Assembly (NCBI RefSeq): GCF_015209505.1 | Contig: NZ_JADEYC010000015.1 | Span: forward strand, 1-64,000 | Direction of reading: 5' to 3' | DNA: 64,000 nucleotides | Source: Saccharopolyspora montiporae | Lineage (GTDB): Bacteria > Actinomycetota > Actinomycetes > Mycobacteriales > Pseudonocardiaceae | In this document: positions 54,022 through 62,121 of the stretch, one piece after another | How positions within the stretch are numbered: position 1 is the first letter of the stretch | Layout: every line of letters begins with the position of its first letter | Position numbers and translations under genes: made by a program | Notes under the pieces: model-generated | The model's database searches: none | What the model was told of the DNA's origin: nothing | What the model saw: the letters and a program-made list of their open reading frames with translations, nothing else

Positions 54022-55194
54022 TCAGTCCAGGGTGAACGGGTCGTAGTGGATGCGATCCAGCGGCGCTCCGGCGACCAGCAGCCGGGACACGGTCCCGCGG
54101 ATCATTTCCGGGGAGCCGCTGACCAGGATGTCCCGGTCCTGCCACGCGCCGAACTCGGTGACCACGTCGGCCAGCGTGCCGTGCTCGGCGCCGCCGACCG
54201 TCGGGTCGGAATCGAGCACCGGCGTGATGCTGAACCACGGGTTGCTCATCGCGACCTGCTGCAGGTTCGGCAGGTCGTAGATGTCGTCCCGGGTGCGCCC
54301 GCCGTAGAACAGGTGCACGTGCGGATTGGTCCCGTACTGGGCGAGGTCCTGGATGATCGCGCGCATGGGGGTGACCCCGGTGCCGCCGGCGATCATCAGC
54401 ACCTTGGTGTCCGAGGTCCGGTCGACGCCGAGCGTGCCCATCGGCGAACCGATCCGCCACTGGTCGCCGGGGCGCGCGTGCCACACCAGGGCGCGGCTGA
54501 CCCAGCCGCGGTCCACCCCGCGCACGTGGAACTCCAGCACCCCGTCCTCGTCCGGGCAGTTCGCCGGGGTGAGGTAGCGCCACAGCCGGGGGCGCTGCGG
54601 GACTTCGACGCTGACGTACTGGCCGGGCGAGTAGGGCACCGGGTGGTCCGGGCGCACCCGGATGACGGCCAGGTCGGATTCGAGCCGCTCGTGCCCGACG
54701 ACCTCGCCGTTGTACCAGGCCGGCCCCTCATCGGCCGCGGCCGCTTCGGTCATCGCCGAGGCCATGACCGTGTAGCACTCGGCCCAGGCGCGCTCCACCT
54801 CGCCGGTCCAGCTCTCGCCCGCGTAGCGCTTGACCGCGGCCAGCAGCGCGGTGCCGACAGCCTCGTAGTGCCCGGTGACCACGCCGAACTTTCGGTGGTC
54901 CCGACCGAGCTGCTGCAGGAACGGCAGCAGCTGGTCCGGCTTGTCGACCATCTGGATCACGTGCACCAGCGCGCGCAGCAGCCGGCTGCGCTGCACGTCC
55001 ATGTTGACCGCGAACAGGTCGCGGGTCGCCGGGGCGATGCTGAACAGCGTCCCGTAGAAGAACTTCGCGACCTCGTCCGACTGCGGTTCGACGACGGCCC
55101 AGCTCTCCCGGATCAGCCGAACCATGCGGCTGGCGCCGGAGGTCGGCTCGTGCTCCGGTGGGGGCTCGGGGTTGAGTACGGGGTTCGCGCTCAT
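54022..55194 (-). CDS. Flavohaemoglobin-type globin/FAD/NAD oxidoreductase
   Basis: 390 residues from ATG 55194. The globin domain includes FYGTLFSIAPATRDLF and the proximal His100 in LQQLGRDHRKFGVVTGHYEAVG. The reductase domain follows with RPDHPVPYSPGQYVSVEVP and RLWRYLTPAN (FAD binding; RxYS-type motif with a Tyr-Leu variation) and VLMIAGGTGVTPMRAII (NAD binding). It resembles actinobacterial flavohaemoproteins that lower NO by dioxygenation. It converges with hspR and diverges from a MarR gene. The RxYS motif is altered to RYLT, so activity could differ from classical Hmp. Confidence 0.9.
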   Translation of the reverse strand: MSANPVLNPEPPPEHEPTSGASRMVRLIRESWAVVEPQSDEVAKFFYGTLFSIAPATRDLFAVNMDVQRSRLLRALVHVIQMVDKPDQLLPFLQQLGRDHRKFGVVTGHYEAVGTALLAAVKRYAGESWTGEVERAWAECYTVMASAMTEAAAADEGPAWYNGEVVGHERLESDLAVIRVRPDHPVPYSPGQYVSVEVPQRPRLWRYLTPANCPDEDGVLEFHVRGVDRGWVSRALVWHARPGDQWRIGSPMGTLGVDRTSDTKVLMIAGGTGVTPMRAIIQDLAQYGTNPHVHLFYGGRTRDDIYDLPNLQQVAMSNPWFSITPVLDSDPTVGGAEHGTLADVVTEFGAWQDRDILVSGSPEMIRGTVSRLLVAGAPLDRIHYDPFTLD

Positions 55195-55330
55195 CGTTCG
55201 GGTGCTGTCATCTCCCGGGTAGGCGGTGCCGCTCGTCGCCCGCACCGCTGCTGGGGCGTCGAGCACACCACTGCTGGCAAACGTCCCCCGACACGTCGGA
55301 CCCTAACGTGTGCTGCGGTGAACGTGTGCC

Positions 55331-55359
55331 TTGATAGCACTTTTGAGTGCAAGATAACT
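55331..55359 (+). promoter_or_regulatory. Candidate promoter with internal dyad for MarR gene
   Basis: TTGATA (55331-55336) and a -10-like GATAAC (55353-55358) are 16 bases apart. GCACT (55337-55341) and AGTGC (55346-55350) make a dyad inside the spacer, a common MarR operator position. The gene begins about 160 bases downstream, so the leader is long. Confidence 0.4.
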
Positions 55360-55516
55360 ACCAGTCGTCGACACTGCCTTGACGCTGTCGGGGGACGCGG
55401 CCGACTCCGCCTGTTCGTCGGAGCCGATGGCGTGGCAACGTGACCCGACCCGCCCGCGGGGGTCGCCGCGCGATGGGAAAGGCTGTGCGGGGCCGCGGGA
55501 GAACCTCCGGCAGCCA

Positions 55517-56059
55517 GTGGAACAGCAGGCGGGAACAGCGTTGGACGAGCGGGACCAGACGGGCGGCGCCGGGCACGATCCGCGCAGCGCCGTGCCGGCC
55601 GAGTCCGGGCCGGAGGCGCCGGAGGCGCCGGAGCGGCGCAGCGCGGCCGAGGACGTCGAGCGCGAGCTCGTGCTGATGTTCCGCCGGGCGCGCAACCTCT
55701 CGACGACGGTGGCCGCGCACGTGCACCCGGAACTCGACCCGGCCTCGTACAGCCTGCTGCTGATGATCGATGAGATGGGCCCGATGCGCGGCATGGACGT
55801 CGCCGAGCGCATCGGTCTGGACAAGTCGACGGTGAGCAGACAGATCGCGACGCTGGTGCAGCTGGACCTGCTGGAGCGGGTCCCGGATCCGGACGACGGC
55901 AGGGCGCGCCGGGTGCGGCTGTCCGAGCTGGGGCGGGAGCGCCTGGCCCAGGTGCGCGGTGAGCGCAGCAAGCACCTGCGCCGGGAGTTCGCCGCGTGGA
56001 GCACCGACGATCTGACCACGTTGGCGCGGCTGCTGTCCCGGCTCAACGAGATGATGTGA
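55517..56059 (+). CDS. MarR-family regulator
   Basis: 180 residues from GTG 55517 (TTG 55541 is an alternative). After a variable Ala/Glu/Pro tail, AEDVERELVLMFRRARNLSTTVAAHVHPELDPASYSLLLMIDEMGPMRGMDVAERIGLDKSTVSRQIATLVQLDLLERVPDPDDGRARRVRLSE is a complete MarR winged helix. It lies between the flavohaemoprotein gene and a second MarR. No adjacent target on the same strand is clear, and it may regulate itself or the divergent flavohaemoprotein. Confidence 0.85.
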   Translation: MEQQAGTALDERDQTGGAGHDPRSAVPAESGPEAPEAPERRSAAEDVERELVLMFRRARNLSTTVAAHVHPELDPASYSLLLMIDEMGPMRGMDVAERIGLDKSTVSRQIATLVQLDLLERVPDPDDGRARRVRLSELGRERLAQVRGERSKHLRREFAAWSTDDLTTLARLLSRLNEMM

Positions 56060-56192
56060 CCCGCCCGGACGCGGGGCGTTGACGCGCCGGATGCCCGTTC
56101 GGTTCCCGGCGCCCTGATCCGTCCGCGGTGTCGCTGCCTGGGCGAATTCGCTGGTGATTCGACGCACATCGCTCCGCTCGGCCCGGCAATGA

Positions 56193-56236
56193 AGTTGTGT
56201 GGCGCAACTAAACGAGTAAAGTTGCGTGCAGCAACT
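56193..56236. promoter_or_regulatory. Two tandem 17-bp MarR operators
   Basis: AGTTGTGTGGCGCAACT (56193-56209) and AGTTGCGTGCAGCAACT (56220-56236) share arms AGTTG and CAACT and are spaced 27 bases start to start. The second has perfect six-base arms. They lie 16 to 59 bases upstream of the MarR gene start at 56252. Confidence 0.75.
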
Positions 56237-56251
56237 AAGGAAATGGGCGCT

Positions 56252-56761
56252 ATGGGACCGAACATCGAGACCTGTGGTGAGCTCCTCCGCCCGCTCCGAG
56301 CGTTGATGGGTCTGAAGCAGGTCGCCACCCAGCAAGGCCAGTTCACCGGTCGCGTCCCGTACGCGGCCGCCGGTCTGCTCACCGAGCTGGTGTTCCGCGG
56401 GGAATGCCGCTCCTCCGACCTCGCCCAGCACCGCATCGTGGATGCGTCCGTGGTGAGCAGGCAGGTCGGTCAGCTCGAACACGCCGGCCTGATCACCCGC
56501 AGGCCGGATCCCGCCGACAAGCGGGTGTCGCTGCTGCGCGCCACCCCGGACGGCGAGCACGCGGTCGCCGAACTGGAGCACCGCAAGGCCGAATGGCTGC
56601 GCGAGGCCCTGTCCGGCTGGCAGGACGACGAGGTGCGCAACCTCGCGCAGCTGCTCGGCACGGCCATGTCCGACATCCGTCGGTACACGGTCGACAACGC
56701 GGACTGCGCAGGTCAGCTGCAACGGAAGGACAACGATGACCAGCACTGCAGTGAGCAGTGA
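56252..56761 (+). CDS. MarR-family regulator of MFS-CnaB gene
   Basis: 169 residues from ATG 56252; the ATG at 56243 is too close to AAGGAA. GRVPYAAAGLLTELVFRGECRSSDLAQHRIVDASVVSRQVGQLEHAGLITRRPDPADKRVSLLRATPDG is the winged helix. It overlaps the start of the MFS gene by 26 bases and follows two operator sites, so it probably represses its own operon and responds to a compound exported by the transporter. Its last 20 residues are encoded within the MFS start. Confidence 0.93.
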   Translation: MGPNIETCGELLRPLRALMGLKQVATQQGQFTGRVPYAAAGLLTELVFRGECRSSDLAQHRIVDASVVSRQVGQLEHAGLITRRPDPADKRVSLLRATPDGEHAVAELEHRKAEWLREALSGWQDDEVRNLAQLLGTAMSDIRRYTVDNADCAGQLQRKDNDDQHCSEQ

Positions 56762-59342
56762 GCGGTCGGACGCGCAGCCCGCGTCCGGCGGCGGGGCCGA
56801 TCCCGACACCGGGAACGGCCAGATGACCCACCGGCAGGTGCTGGAGGCCATGTCCGGCCTCATGCTGGCGCTGCTCGTCGCGATCCTGAGCTCGACGATC
56901 GTGTCGAACGCGCTACCCCGCATCATCGCGGACCTCGACGGCACGCAGAGCCAGTACACCTGGGTGGTCACGGCGATGCTGCTGACCTCCACCGCCTCCA
57001 CCCCGATCTGGGGCAAGCTCTCCGACCTGTTCAGCAAGAAGCTGCTCTACCAGCTGGCGATCACGATCTTCACGGTCGGTTCGGTGCTGGGCGGTTTCGC
57101 GCAGTCGATGGAGGCGCTGATCGGCTTCCGCGCCCTGCAGGGCATCGGCATGGGCGGGCTGCAGGCACTGGTCCAGGTCGTGATCGCGGCGATGGTCTCC
57201 CCGCGCGACCGCGGGCGCTACACCGGCTACATCGGCGCGACCTTCGCGGTGGCCACGGTCAGCGGCCCGCTGGTCGGCGGGTTGATCGTGGACACGTCCT
57301 GGCTCGGCTGGCGCTGGTGCTTCTGGGTGACGGTGCCGATCGCGGTGATCGCGTTCATCGTGCTGGGCCGCACGCTGAAGCTCCCGGTGATCAAGCGGCC
57401 GGTGAAGATCGACTGGTTCGGTGCGCTGTTCCTGGTCGGCGGGGTCAGCCTGCTGCTGATCTGGGTCTCGCTGGCCGGCAAGCAGTTCGACTGGTGGTCG
57501 GTGGAAACCGCGCTGTTCGTCGGCGGTGGACTGGCGGCCCTGGTGGTGGCGGTGATCATCGAATCGGTGGTCAGCGAACCGATCGTGCCGCTGGGCATGT
57601 TCCGCAACCCGACGATCACGCTGGCCACGCTGGGCACGGTCGCGGTCGGCACCGCGATGTTCGGCGGGGCGGTGTTCCTGAGCCAGTACTTCCAGATCTC
57701 CCGCGGGTTCAGCCCGACCGGGGCCGGTCTGATGACGCTGCCGATGGTCGGCGGGCTGTTCGTGTCCTCGACGGTGTCCGGGCAGGTCATCTCGCGGGTG
57801 ACCGGCAAGATCAAGCCGTTCCTCATCGCCGGCGCGACGCTGCTGATCATCGCGATGGGGCTGCTGAGCACCATCGACCACGAGACGCACCTGGCGCTGG
57901 TCGGTGGCTACCTGGCGCTGATGGGGCTCGGCGTCGGCATGCTGATGCAGAACCTGGTGCTGGCGGTGCAGAACGCCACCACCGCGCAGAACATGGGGTC
58001 GGTCACCTCGGTGGTGACCTTCTTCCGCACGCTCGGCGGCTCGGCGGGCGTGTCCGTGCTGGGCGCGGTGCTGGCCACCCGGGTGTCCGAGTACATCAGC
58101 GAGCAGTTGGCCGGGATCCCCGGCGCCGGTCAGGCGGCCGGCGGCGACGGCGCCGGGTCGATGGACGTCTGGTCGCTGCCGGAGCCGATCCAGACGATCG
58201 TGCGGTCCTCCTACGGCGACGCCTTCGGCGACATCTTCTTCATCAGCGCGTGCATCTCGGTCGTCACCCTGGTGGCGGTGCTGTTCATCCGCGAGGTGCC
58301 GTTGCGGACCACGATCGATTCCCACGAGGAAGGGGACAACGCATTGGTAGCGGCACGGCACGGTGCTGTGGACAACCCCGCTGAGCTTGTGGACAACTCG
58401 GCGGCGCATGGTAACGCCACCAACGGTTCCGGGCAGGTTGCGGGCGGTGGCCGGGATATTTCCCGAATGCCGGGCGAGCCTGTGGACAACTCTGTGGAGG
58501 AAAGCTCCGGTGGCTGGTCAGCGCTGCCTTCCGCGGGGCACGCGGCGCTCTCGGGGAGTGGACCCGGTTCATCCGATCCGGGTGGGCTCTTCGTGCACGG
58601 CACGGTGCTCGACTCCAGCGGCGAGCTGGCCGCCGGGGTGGTGTTGACGCTGACCGACGCCAACGGCAGGCAGGTCGAGCGGGCGCGCGCCGATCAGGAC
58701 GGGCGGTTCCGGCTGCACGTGGACCACGGCGGCACCTACGTGCTCATCGCTTCCGGCGGGAGCTTCCAGCCGACCGCGGCCATGGTCGTCGTGGCCGACC
58801 GGCCTGTCCGGCACGACGTGCAGATGGTCGGCGCGGGGCGACTCGCCGGTGTCGTGCACAGCGGGGAGCACGGCGTCGCCGGGGCTACCGCGGTGCTCAC
58901 CGATGTGCGCGGCGAGGTCGTGGCCAGCACGGCCACCGGACCGGACGGCCGCTACGCGTTCACCGACCTCGTCGGCGGCTCGTACGCGCTCACCGTCACC
59001 GCACCCGGCTTCCGGCCGATCGCCAACCAGGTCGACGTCACCGACGGGCAGCAGGCGGTGATCGACGTCGCGCTGCGCGCCGGCACCCGGCTGTCCGGCG
59101 TGGCGCGCTCGGCCAACCTCGGCGTCCCGGTACCGGACGCGCGGGTGACGCTGCTGGACTCCGGCGGCGGGGTCGTCGGCGCGGCGACCACCGACATCGA
59201 GGGCCGCTACGCGTTCACCGACCTGCCGGACGGCGAGTACACGGTGATCACCTCGGGTTATCCGCCGGTGGCCGGTTCGCTGCAGTTGGCCGGTGAGGAG
59301 ACAGCGCACGACGTGGAACTCGGCTACCCGCAGGAGCAGTGA
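56736..59342 (+). CDS. DHA2-type MFS transporter fused to three CnaB-like domains
   Basis: 868 residues from ATG 56736. About 14 helices in residues 37-525 contain IIADLDGTQSQYTWVVTAMLLTSTASTPIWGKLSDLF and GIGMGGLQALVQVVIAAMVSPRDRGRYTGYIGATFAVATVSGPLVGG, as in DHA2 drug exporters (EmrB/QacA type). A disordered linker of about 90 residues (with three VDN motifs) leads to three beta-sandwich repeats (about 616-697, 698-782, 783-866) with GRYAFTDLVGGSYALTVTAPGF-type CnaB/carboxypeptidase-regulatory cores. The domains may lie outside the cytosol or bind partners. MarR and YceI genes flank it. Confidence 0.9.
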   Translation: MTSTAVSSERSDAQPASGGGADPDTGNGQMTHRQVLEAMSGLMLALLVAILSSTIVSNALPRIIADLDGTQSQYTWVVTAMLLTSTASTPIWGKLSDLFSKKLLYQLAITIFTVGSVLGGFAQSMEALIGFRALQGIGMGGLQALVQVVIAAMVSPRDRGRYTGYIGATFAVATVSGPLVGGLIVDTSWLGWRWCFWVTVPIAVIAFIVLGRTLKLPVIKRPVKIDWFGALFLVGGVSLLLIWVSLAGKQFDWWSVETALFVGGGLAALVVAVIIESVVSEPIVPLGMFRNPTITLATLGTVAVGTAMFGGAVFLSQYFQISRGFSPTGAGLMTLPMVGGLFVSSTVSGQVISRVTGKIKPFLIAGATLLIIAMGLLSTIDHETHLALVGGYLALMGLGVGMLMQNLVLAVQNATTAQNMGSVTSVVTFFRTLGGSAGVSVLGAVLATRVSEYISEQLAGIPGAGQAAGGDGAGSMDVWSLPEPIQTIVRSSYGDAFGDIFFISACISVVTLVAVLFIREVPLRTTIDSHEEGDNALVAARHGAVDNPAELVDNSAAHGNATNGSGQVAGGGRDISRMPGEPVDNSVEESSGGWSALPSAGHAALSGSGPGSSDPGGLFVHGTVLDSSGELAAGVVLTLTDANGRQVERARADQDGRFRLHVDHGGTYVLIASGGSFQPTAAMVVVADRPVRHDVQMVGAGRLAGVVHSGEHGVAGATAVLTDVRGEVVASTATGPDGRYAFTDLVGGSYALTVTAPGFRPIANQVDVTDGQQAVIDVALRAGTRLSGVARSANLGVPVPDARVTLLDSGGGVVGAATTDIEGRYAFTDLPDGEYTVITSGYPPVAGSLQLAGEETAHDVELGYPQEQ
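58367..58489. promoter_or_regulatory. Three exact DnaA boxes inside the MFS-CnaB linker
   Basis: TGTGGACAA (complement TTGTCCACA) occurs at 58367-58375, 58388-58396 and 58481-58489, all in one orientation, and codes for repeated Val-Asp-Asn. This is within a coding gene; whether DnaA binds is unknown. Confidence 0.4.
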
Positions 59343-59350
59343 CCGCCGGG

Positions 59351-59374
59351 GTGCGGGCCGGGATCGGCCCGCAC
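59351..59374. terminator. Hairpin between MFS-CnaB and YceI genes
   Basis: GTGCGGGCC (59351-59359) and GGCCCGCAC (59366-59374) form a perfect nine-bp stem. It is ten bases after the MFS stop. It may be a partial terminator before the YceI gene. Confidence 0.5.
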
Positions 59375-59459
59375 CCGGCATCCAGCGCAGGCCCCCGCAT
59401 CGGGACGGGGGCGGTCCGGCACGACCCGGGATCCGGGTCGAAAGAGGGAGATGTTGCAC

Positions 59460-60308
59460 ATGGACCACGGCCGACACGAGGCCGTGCCGGGCAGTGAGCC
59501 CGCGGGTGGCGCGGTGACGGGCAGCGTCCGCGCCGCCGACGGCTGGCCGATCCCGGAAGCCGTGCTCACCGTCGTCGACGCGACCGGTGCCCAGGTCGCG
59601 CGGGTGCAGGGCGATGCGGAGGGGGCCGTCGTGGTGCGGGACGTCGCGCCCGGCACCTACACGGCCATCGTCACCGCGGTCGGCCACGAGCCGGTGGCGC
59701 GCACGACCCTGGTCACCGCGGGCGGTCCGGGCGAGCTCGGCGCCGTGGAACTGCGCCGGGCCGGGGGCGCCGAGCTGCCGGAACCCGGCCGGTGGCGGAT
59801 CGACCCGGTGCACTCCTCGATCCTGGCCACCGCCCGCCACCTGGGGATCAGCAGCATCCACGGCCGGTTCACCGACTTCTCCGGGCAGGTGCTGGTCGCC
59901 GATCCGGTCGAGCGGTCCGCGGTCGAGGTGAGCATCGCCGCGTCCAGTGTGGACACGGCCAACGCGATGCGGGACGACCACCTGCGCGGCGCCGATTTCC
60001 TGGACGTGGCCAACCACCCGGAGATCGCGTTCCGCTCCACCGCGCTGACCCGGCGCGGCACCGACCGGTGGGACCTGGACGGTGAACTGACGCTGTGCGG
60101 GGTGACCCGTCCGGTCCGGCTGGACACCCGGTTCGCCGGTGTGGGCCCGGACCCGTGGGGCGGCACCCGCGCTTCCGCCTCGGCCACCACCCAACTGCGC
60201 CGCGAGGACTTCGCGATGACCTTCAACCAGGCGCTGCAGACCGGGATCGCCGCCATCGGCACGACGCTGCGGGTGGAGATCGACATCCAGGCGGTGCGCG
60301 AGGGCTGA
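59460..60308 (+). CDS. CnaB-YceI fusion protein
   Basis: 282 residues from ATG 59460; GAGGGAG lies nine bases upstream, while the ATG at 59451 is too close to it. Residues 18-98 resemble a CnaB/carboxypeptidase-regulatory fold (GSVRAADGWPIPEAVLTVVDATGAQVARV). Residues about 110-282 are a YceI domain (WRIDPVHSSILATARHLGISSIHGRFTDFSG...RDDHLRGADFLDVANHPEIAFRST), a lipocalin-like barrel that binds polyisoprenoids. The preceding transporter shares the CnaB-type domain, so both products may assemble. No signal peptide is evident. Confidence 0.9.
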   Translation: MDHGRHEAVPGSEPAGGAVTGSVRAADGWPIPEAVLTVVDATGAQVARVQGDAEGAVVVRDVAPGTYTAIVTAVGHEPVARTTLVTAGGPGELGAVELRRAGGAELPEPGRWRIDPVHSSILATARHLGISSIHGRFTDFSGQVLVADPVERSAVEVSIAASSVDTANAMRDDHLRGADFLDVANHPEIAFRSTALTRRGTDRWDLDGELTLCGVTRPVRLDTRFAGVGPDPWGGTRASASATTQLRREDFAMTFNQALQTGIAAIGTTLRVEIDIQAVREG

Positions 60309-60313
60309 GCCGC

Positions 60314-60352
60314 GACCGCGCGGGGCGAGAACGCCGCCCGCCCCGCGCGGTC
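60314..60352. terminator. Bidirectional terminator between YceI and symporter genes
   Basis: GACCGCGCGGGGCG (60314-60327) and CGCCCCGCGCGGTC (60339-60352) form a perfect 14-bp stem with an 11-base loop between convergent genes. Confidence 0.75.
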
Positions 60353-60356
60353 CGGA

Positions 60357-61949
60357 TCAGCGCTGGGCGGTCTCGTCCCGGTCGGTACGGGTGATCTCGC
60401 CGCTGCGCAGCTTGCCCAGGTAGTTGGCCAGCTCCTCCTTGACCACCGGGATCAGGATGTAGAGCCCGATGATGTTGAACAGCGCCAGCGCGAACAGCAC
60501 CGCGTCGGCGAAGTCCAGCACGCTGCTGAGCGTGAGCACGCAGCCGATCACCACGCCCAGGCAGAACAGCACGTTGTAGACCTGCATCCGGGCCCTGCCC
60601 TTGCCGAACAGGTACTCCCAGGCGCGCTGGCCGTAGTAGCCCCACGTGATGATCGTGGAGATCGCGAACAGCGCCACCGCCAGGGTCAGCACGTACGGGA
60701 ACCAGGGCAGCACGGTGGCGAACGCTTCCGAGGTGACGGTCACGCCGTCCGGCTCGTCGCCGCCGCCGAGCACGGTCTGCTGGCCCTCGATCCAGAACTG
60801 CGGCTGCGCGATCACGATGGTCAGCGCGGTCATCGTGCAGATGATCACCGTGTCGATGAACGGTTCCAGCAGCGCCACGATGCCTTCGGTGGCCGGGTGC
60901 TTGGTGCGCACCGCGGAATGCGCGATCGGCGCCGAGCCGATTCCGGCCTCGTTGGAGAACGCGGCCCGTTGGAACCCGACCACCAGCACGCCCAGCACGC
61001 CGCCGAACCCGGCCTCCGGGCTGAACGCTCCGCTGATGATCTCGCCGGCGGCCGCGGGCACCGAGGTGATGTTCACCCCGATCACGGTCAGGCAGGCGAG
61101 CACGTAGACGACCGCCATGGCGGGGACGAGCTTGCTGGTCACCGCGCCGATCGACTTGATCCCGCCGATGATCACCGCGCCGATGACCAGGGCGAGCACG
61201 ATCCCGACGCCCAGCGCCGCACCGTCCGAGCCGAGCGGTCCGGCGTCCCCGCCGCTGACATCGCGCAGCTGCGCGAACATCTGGTTGGCCTGGAACATGT
61301 TGCCGCCGGCCAGCGCGAAGAACAGGATCATCACCGCGGCGAGCACGGCCAGCACCCGGCCCAGCGCGGCGCCGAGGTTGTTGGGAATGCGCTCGGCGAT
61401 GCCCTTGCGCAGGTAGTGCATCGGCCCGCCGGAGACGGTGCCGTCCGCGGCGATCTCCCGATAGCGCACGCCCAGCGTGCACTCCACGAACTTGGTGGCC
61501 ATGCCGAGCAGGCCGCACACGATCATCCAGAACGTGGCGCCCGCCCCGCCGACGGTCACCGCGACGCCGACGCCGGCGATGTTGCCCAGGCCGACGGTGC
61601 CGGACACCGCCGAGGACAGCGCCTGGAAGTGGTTGATCTCGCCGGGCTCGCTCTTGTCGGTGTACTTGCCGCGCACCATGTTCACCGCGAGCGGGAACAG
61701 GCGGAACTGGACGACGCCGAAGACGATCGTGAACACCAGAGCGGCGATCGCCAGCCAGGCCACGATCCACGGCACCGAGGCGCCGAAGACCTGGACCTCG
61801 CCGAAGACGATGTTCGAGAAGGCTTCGGAGATCGGGTTGAACCACCGGTTGATGGCGTCCTCGATCCCGGAGACGGCGTCGCCCTGGGCGAGTACCTGGT
61901 GCGGTCCGGCCGGTGGTCCGCCCGCCGGTAGGTCTGTGATCTGGCTCAT
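60357..61949 (-). CDS. Alanine/glycine:cation symporter (AGCS family)
   Basis: 530 residues from ATG 61949. Ten or eleven helices are visible. GTVGLGNIAGVGVAVTVGGAGATFWM, GGPMHYLRKGI and GFQRAAFSNEAGIGSAPIAHSAVRTKHPATEGIVALLEPFIDTVIICTMTALTIV are AGCS signatures (AgcS/DagA type, sodium-coupled import of alanine or glycine). Length is slightly above typical because of an N-terminal tail. It converges with the YceI gene and diverges from clpB. Confidence 0.93.
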   Translation of the reverse strand: MSQITDLPAGGPPAGPHQVLAQGDAVSGIEDAINRWFNPISEAFSNIVFGEVQVFGASVPWIVAWLAIAALVFTIVFGVVQFRLFPLAVNMVRGKYTDKSEPGEINHFQALSSAVSGTVGLGNIAGVGVAVTVGGAGATFWMIVCGLLGMATKFVECTLGVRYREIAADGTVSGGPMHYLRKGIAERIPNNLGAALGRVLAVLAAVMILFFALAGGNMFQANQMFAQLRDVSGGDAGPLGSDGAALGVGIVLALVIGAVIIGGIKSIGAVTSKLVPAMAVVYVLACLTVIGVNITSVPAAAGEIISGAFSPEAGFGGVLGVLVVGFQRAAFSNEAGIGSAPIAHSAVRTKHPATEGIVALLEPFIDTVIICTMTALTIVIAQPQFWIEGQQTVLGGGDEPDGVTVTSEAFATVLPWFPYVLTLAVALFAISTIITWGYYGQRAWEYLFGKGRARMQVYNVLFCLGVVIGCVLTLSSVLDFADAVLFALALFNIIGLYILIPVVKEELANYLGKLRSGEITRTDRDETAQR

Positions 61950-62035
61950 GACCGGTCAGTGCAGCACTGCCGCGTCACCGCAACAAGCTTTTCGGGTGAG
62001 TTTTGGATGAAATCGGTATCTGCGTGCCGCGGCTC

Positions 62036-62056
62036 GTTGAGTCCACAGCGCTCAAC
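62036..62056 (+). promoter_or_regulatory. HAIR-like element upstream of clpB
   Basis: GTTGAGT-N7-GCTCAAC (62036-62042, 62050-62056) keeps the HAIR core TTGAGT and CTCAA. A TATCCT -10 candidate follows at 62064-62069. HspR control of clpB is expected by analogy with other actinobacteria. Confidence 0.8.
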
Positions 62057-62121
62057 TTTCTTGTATCCTTGATTCAGTGGTCGGTCCTGCGCGGACCCGC
62101 GCGCTCGGCGGAAGGTGAGGA

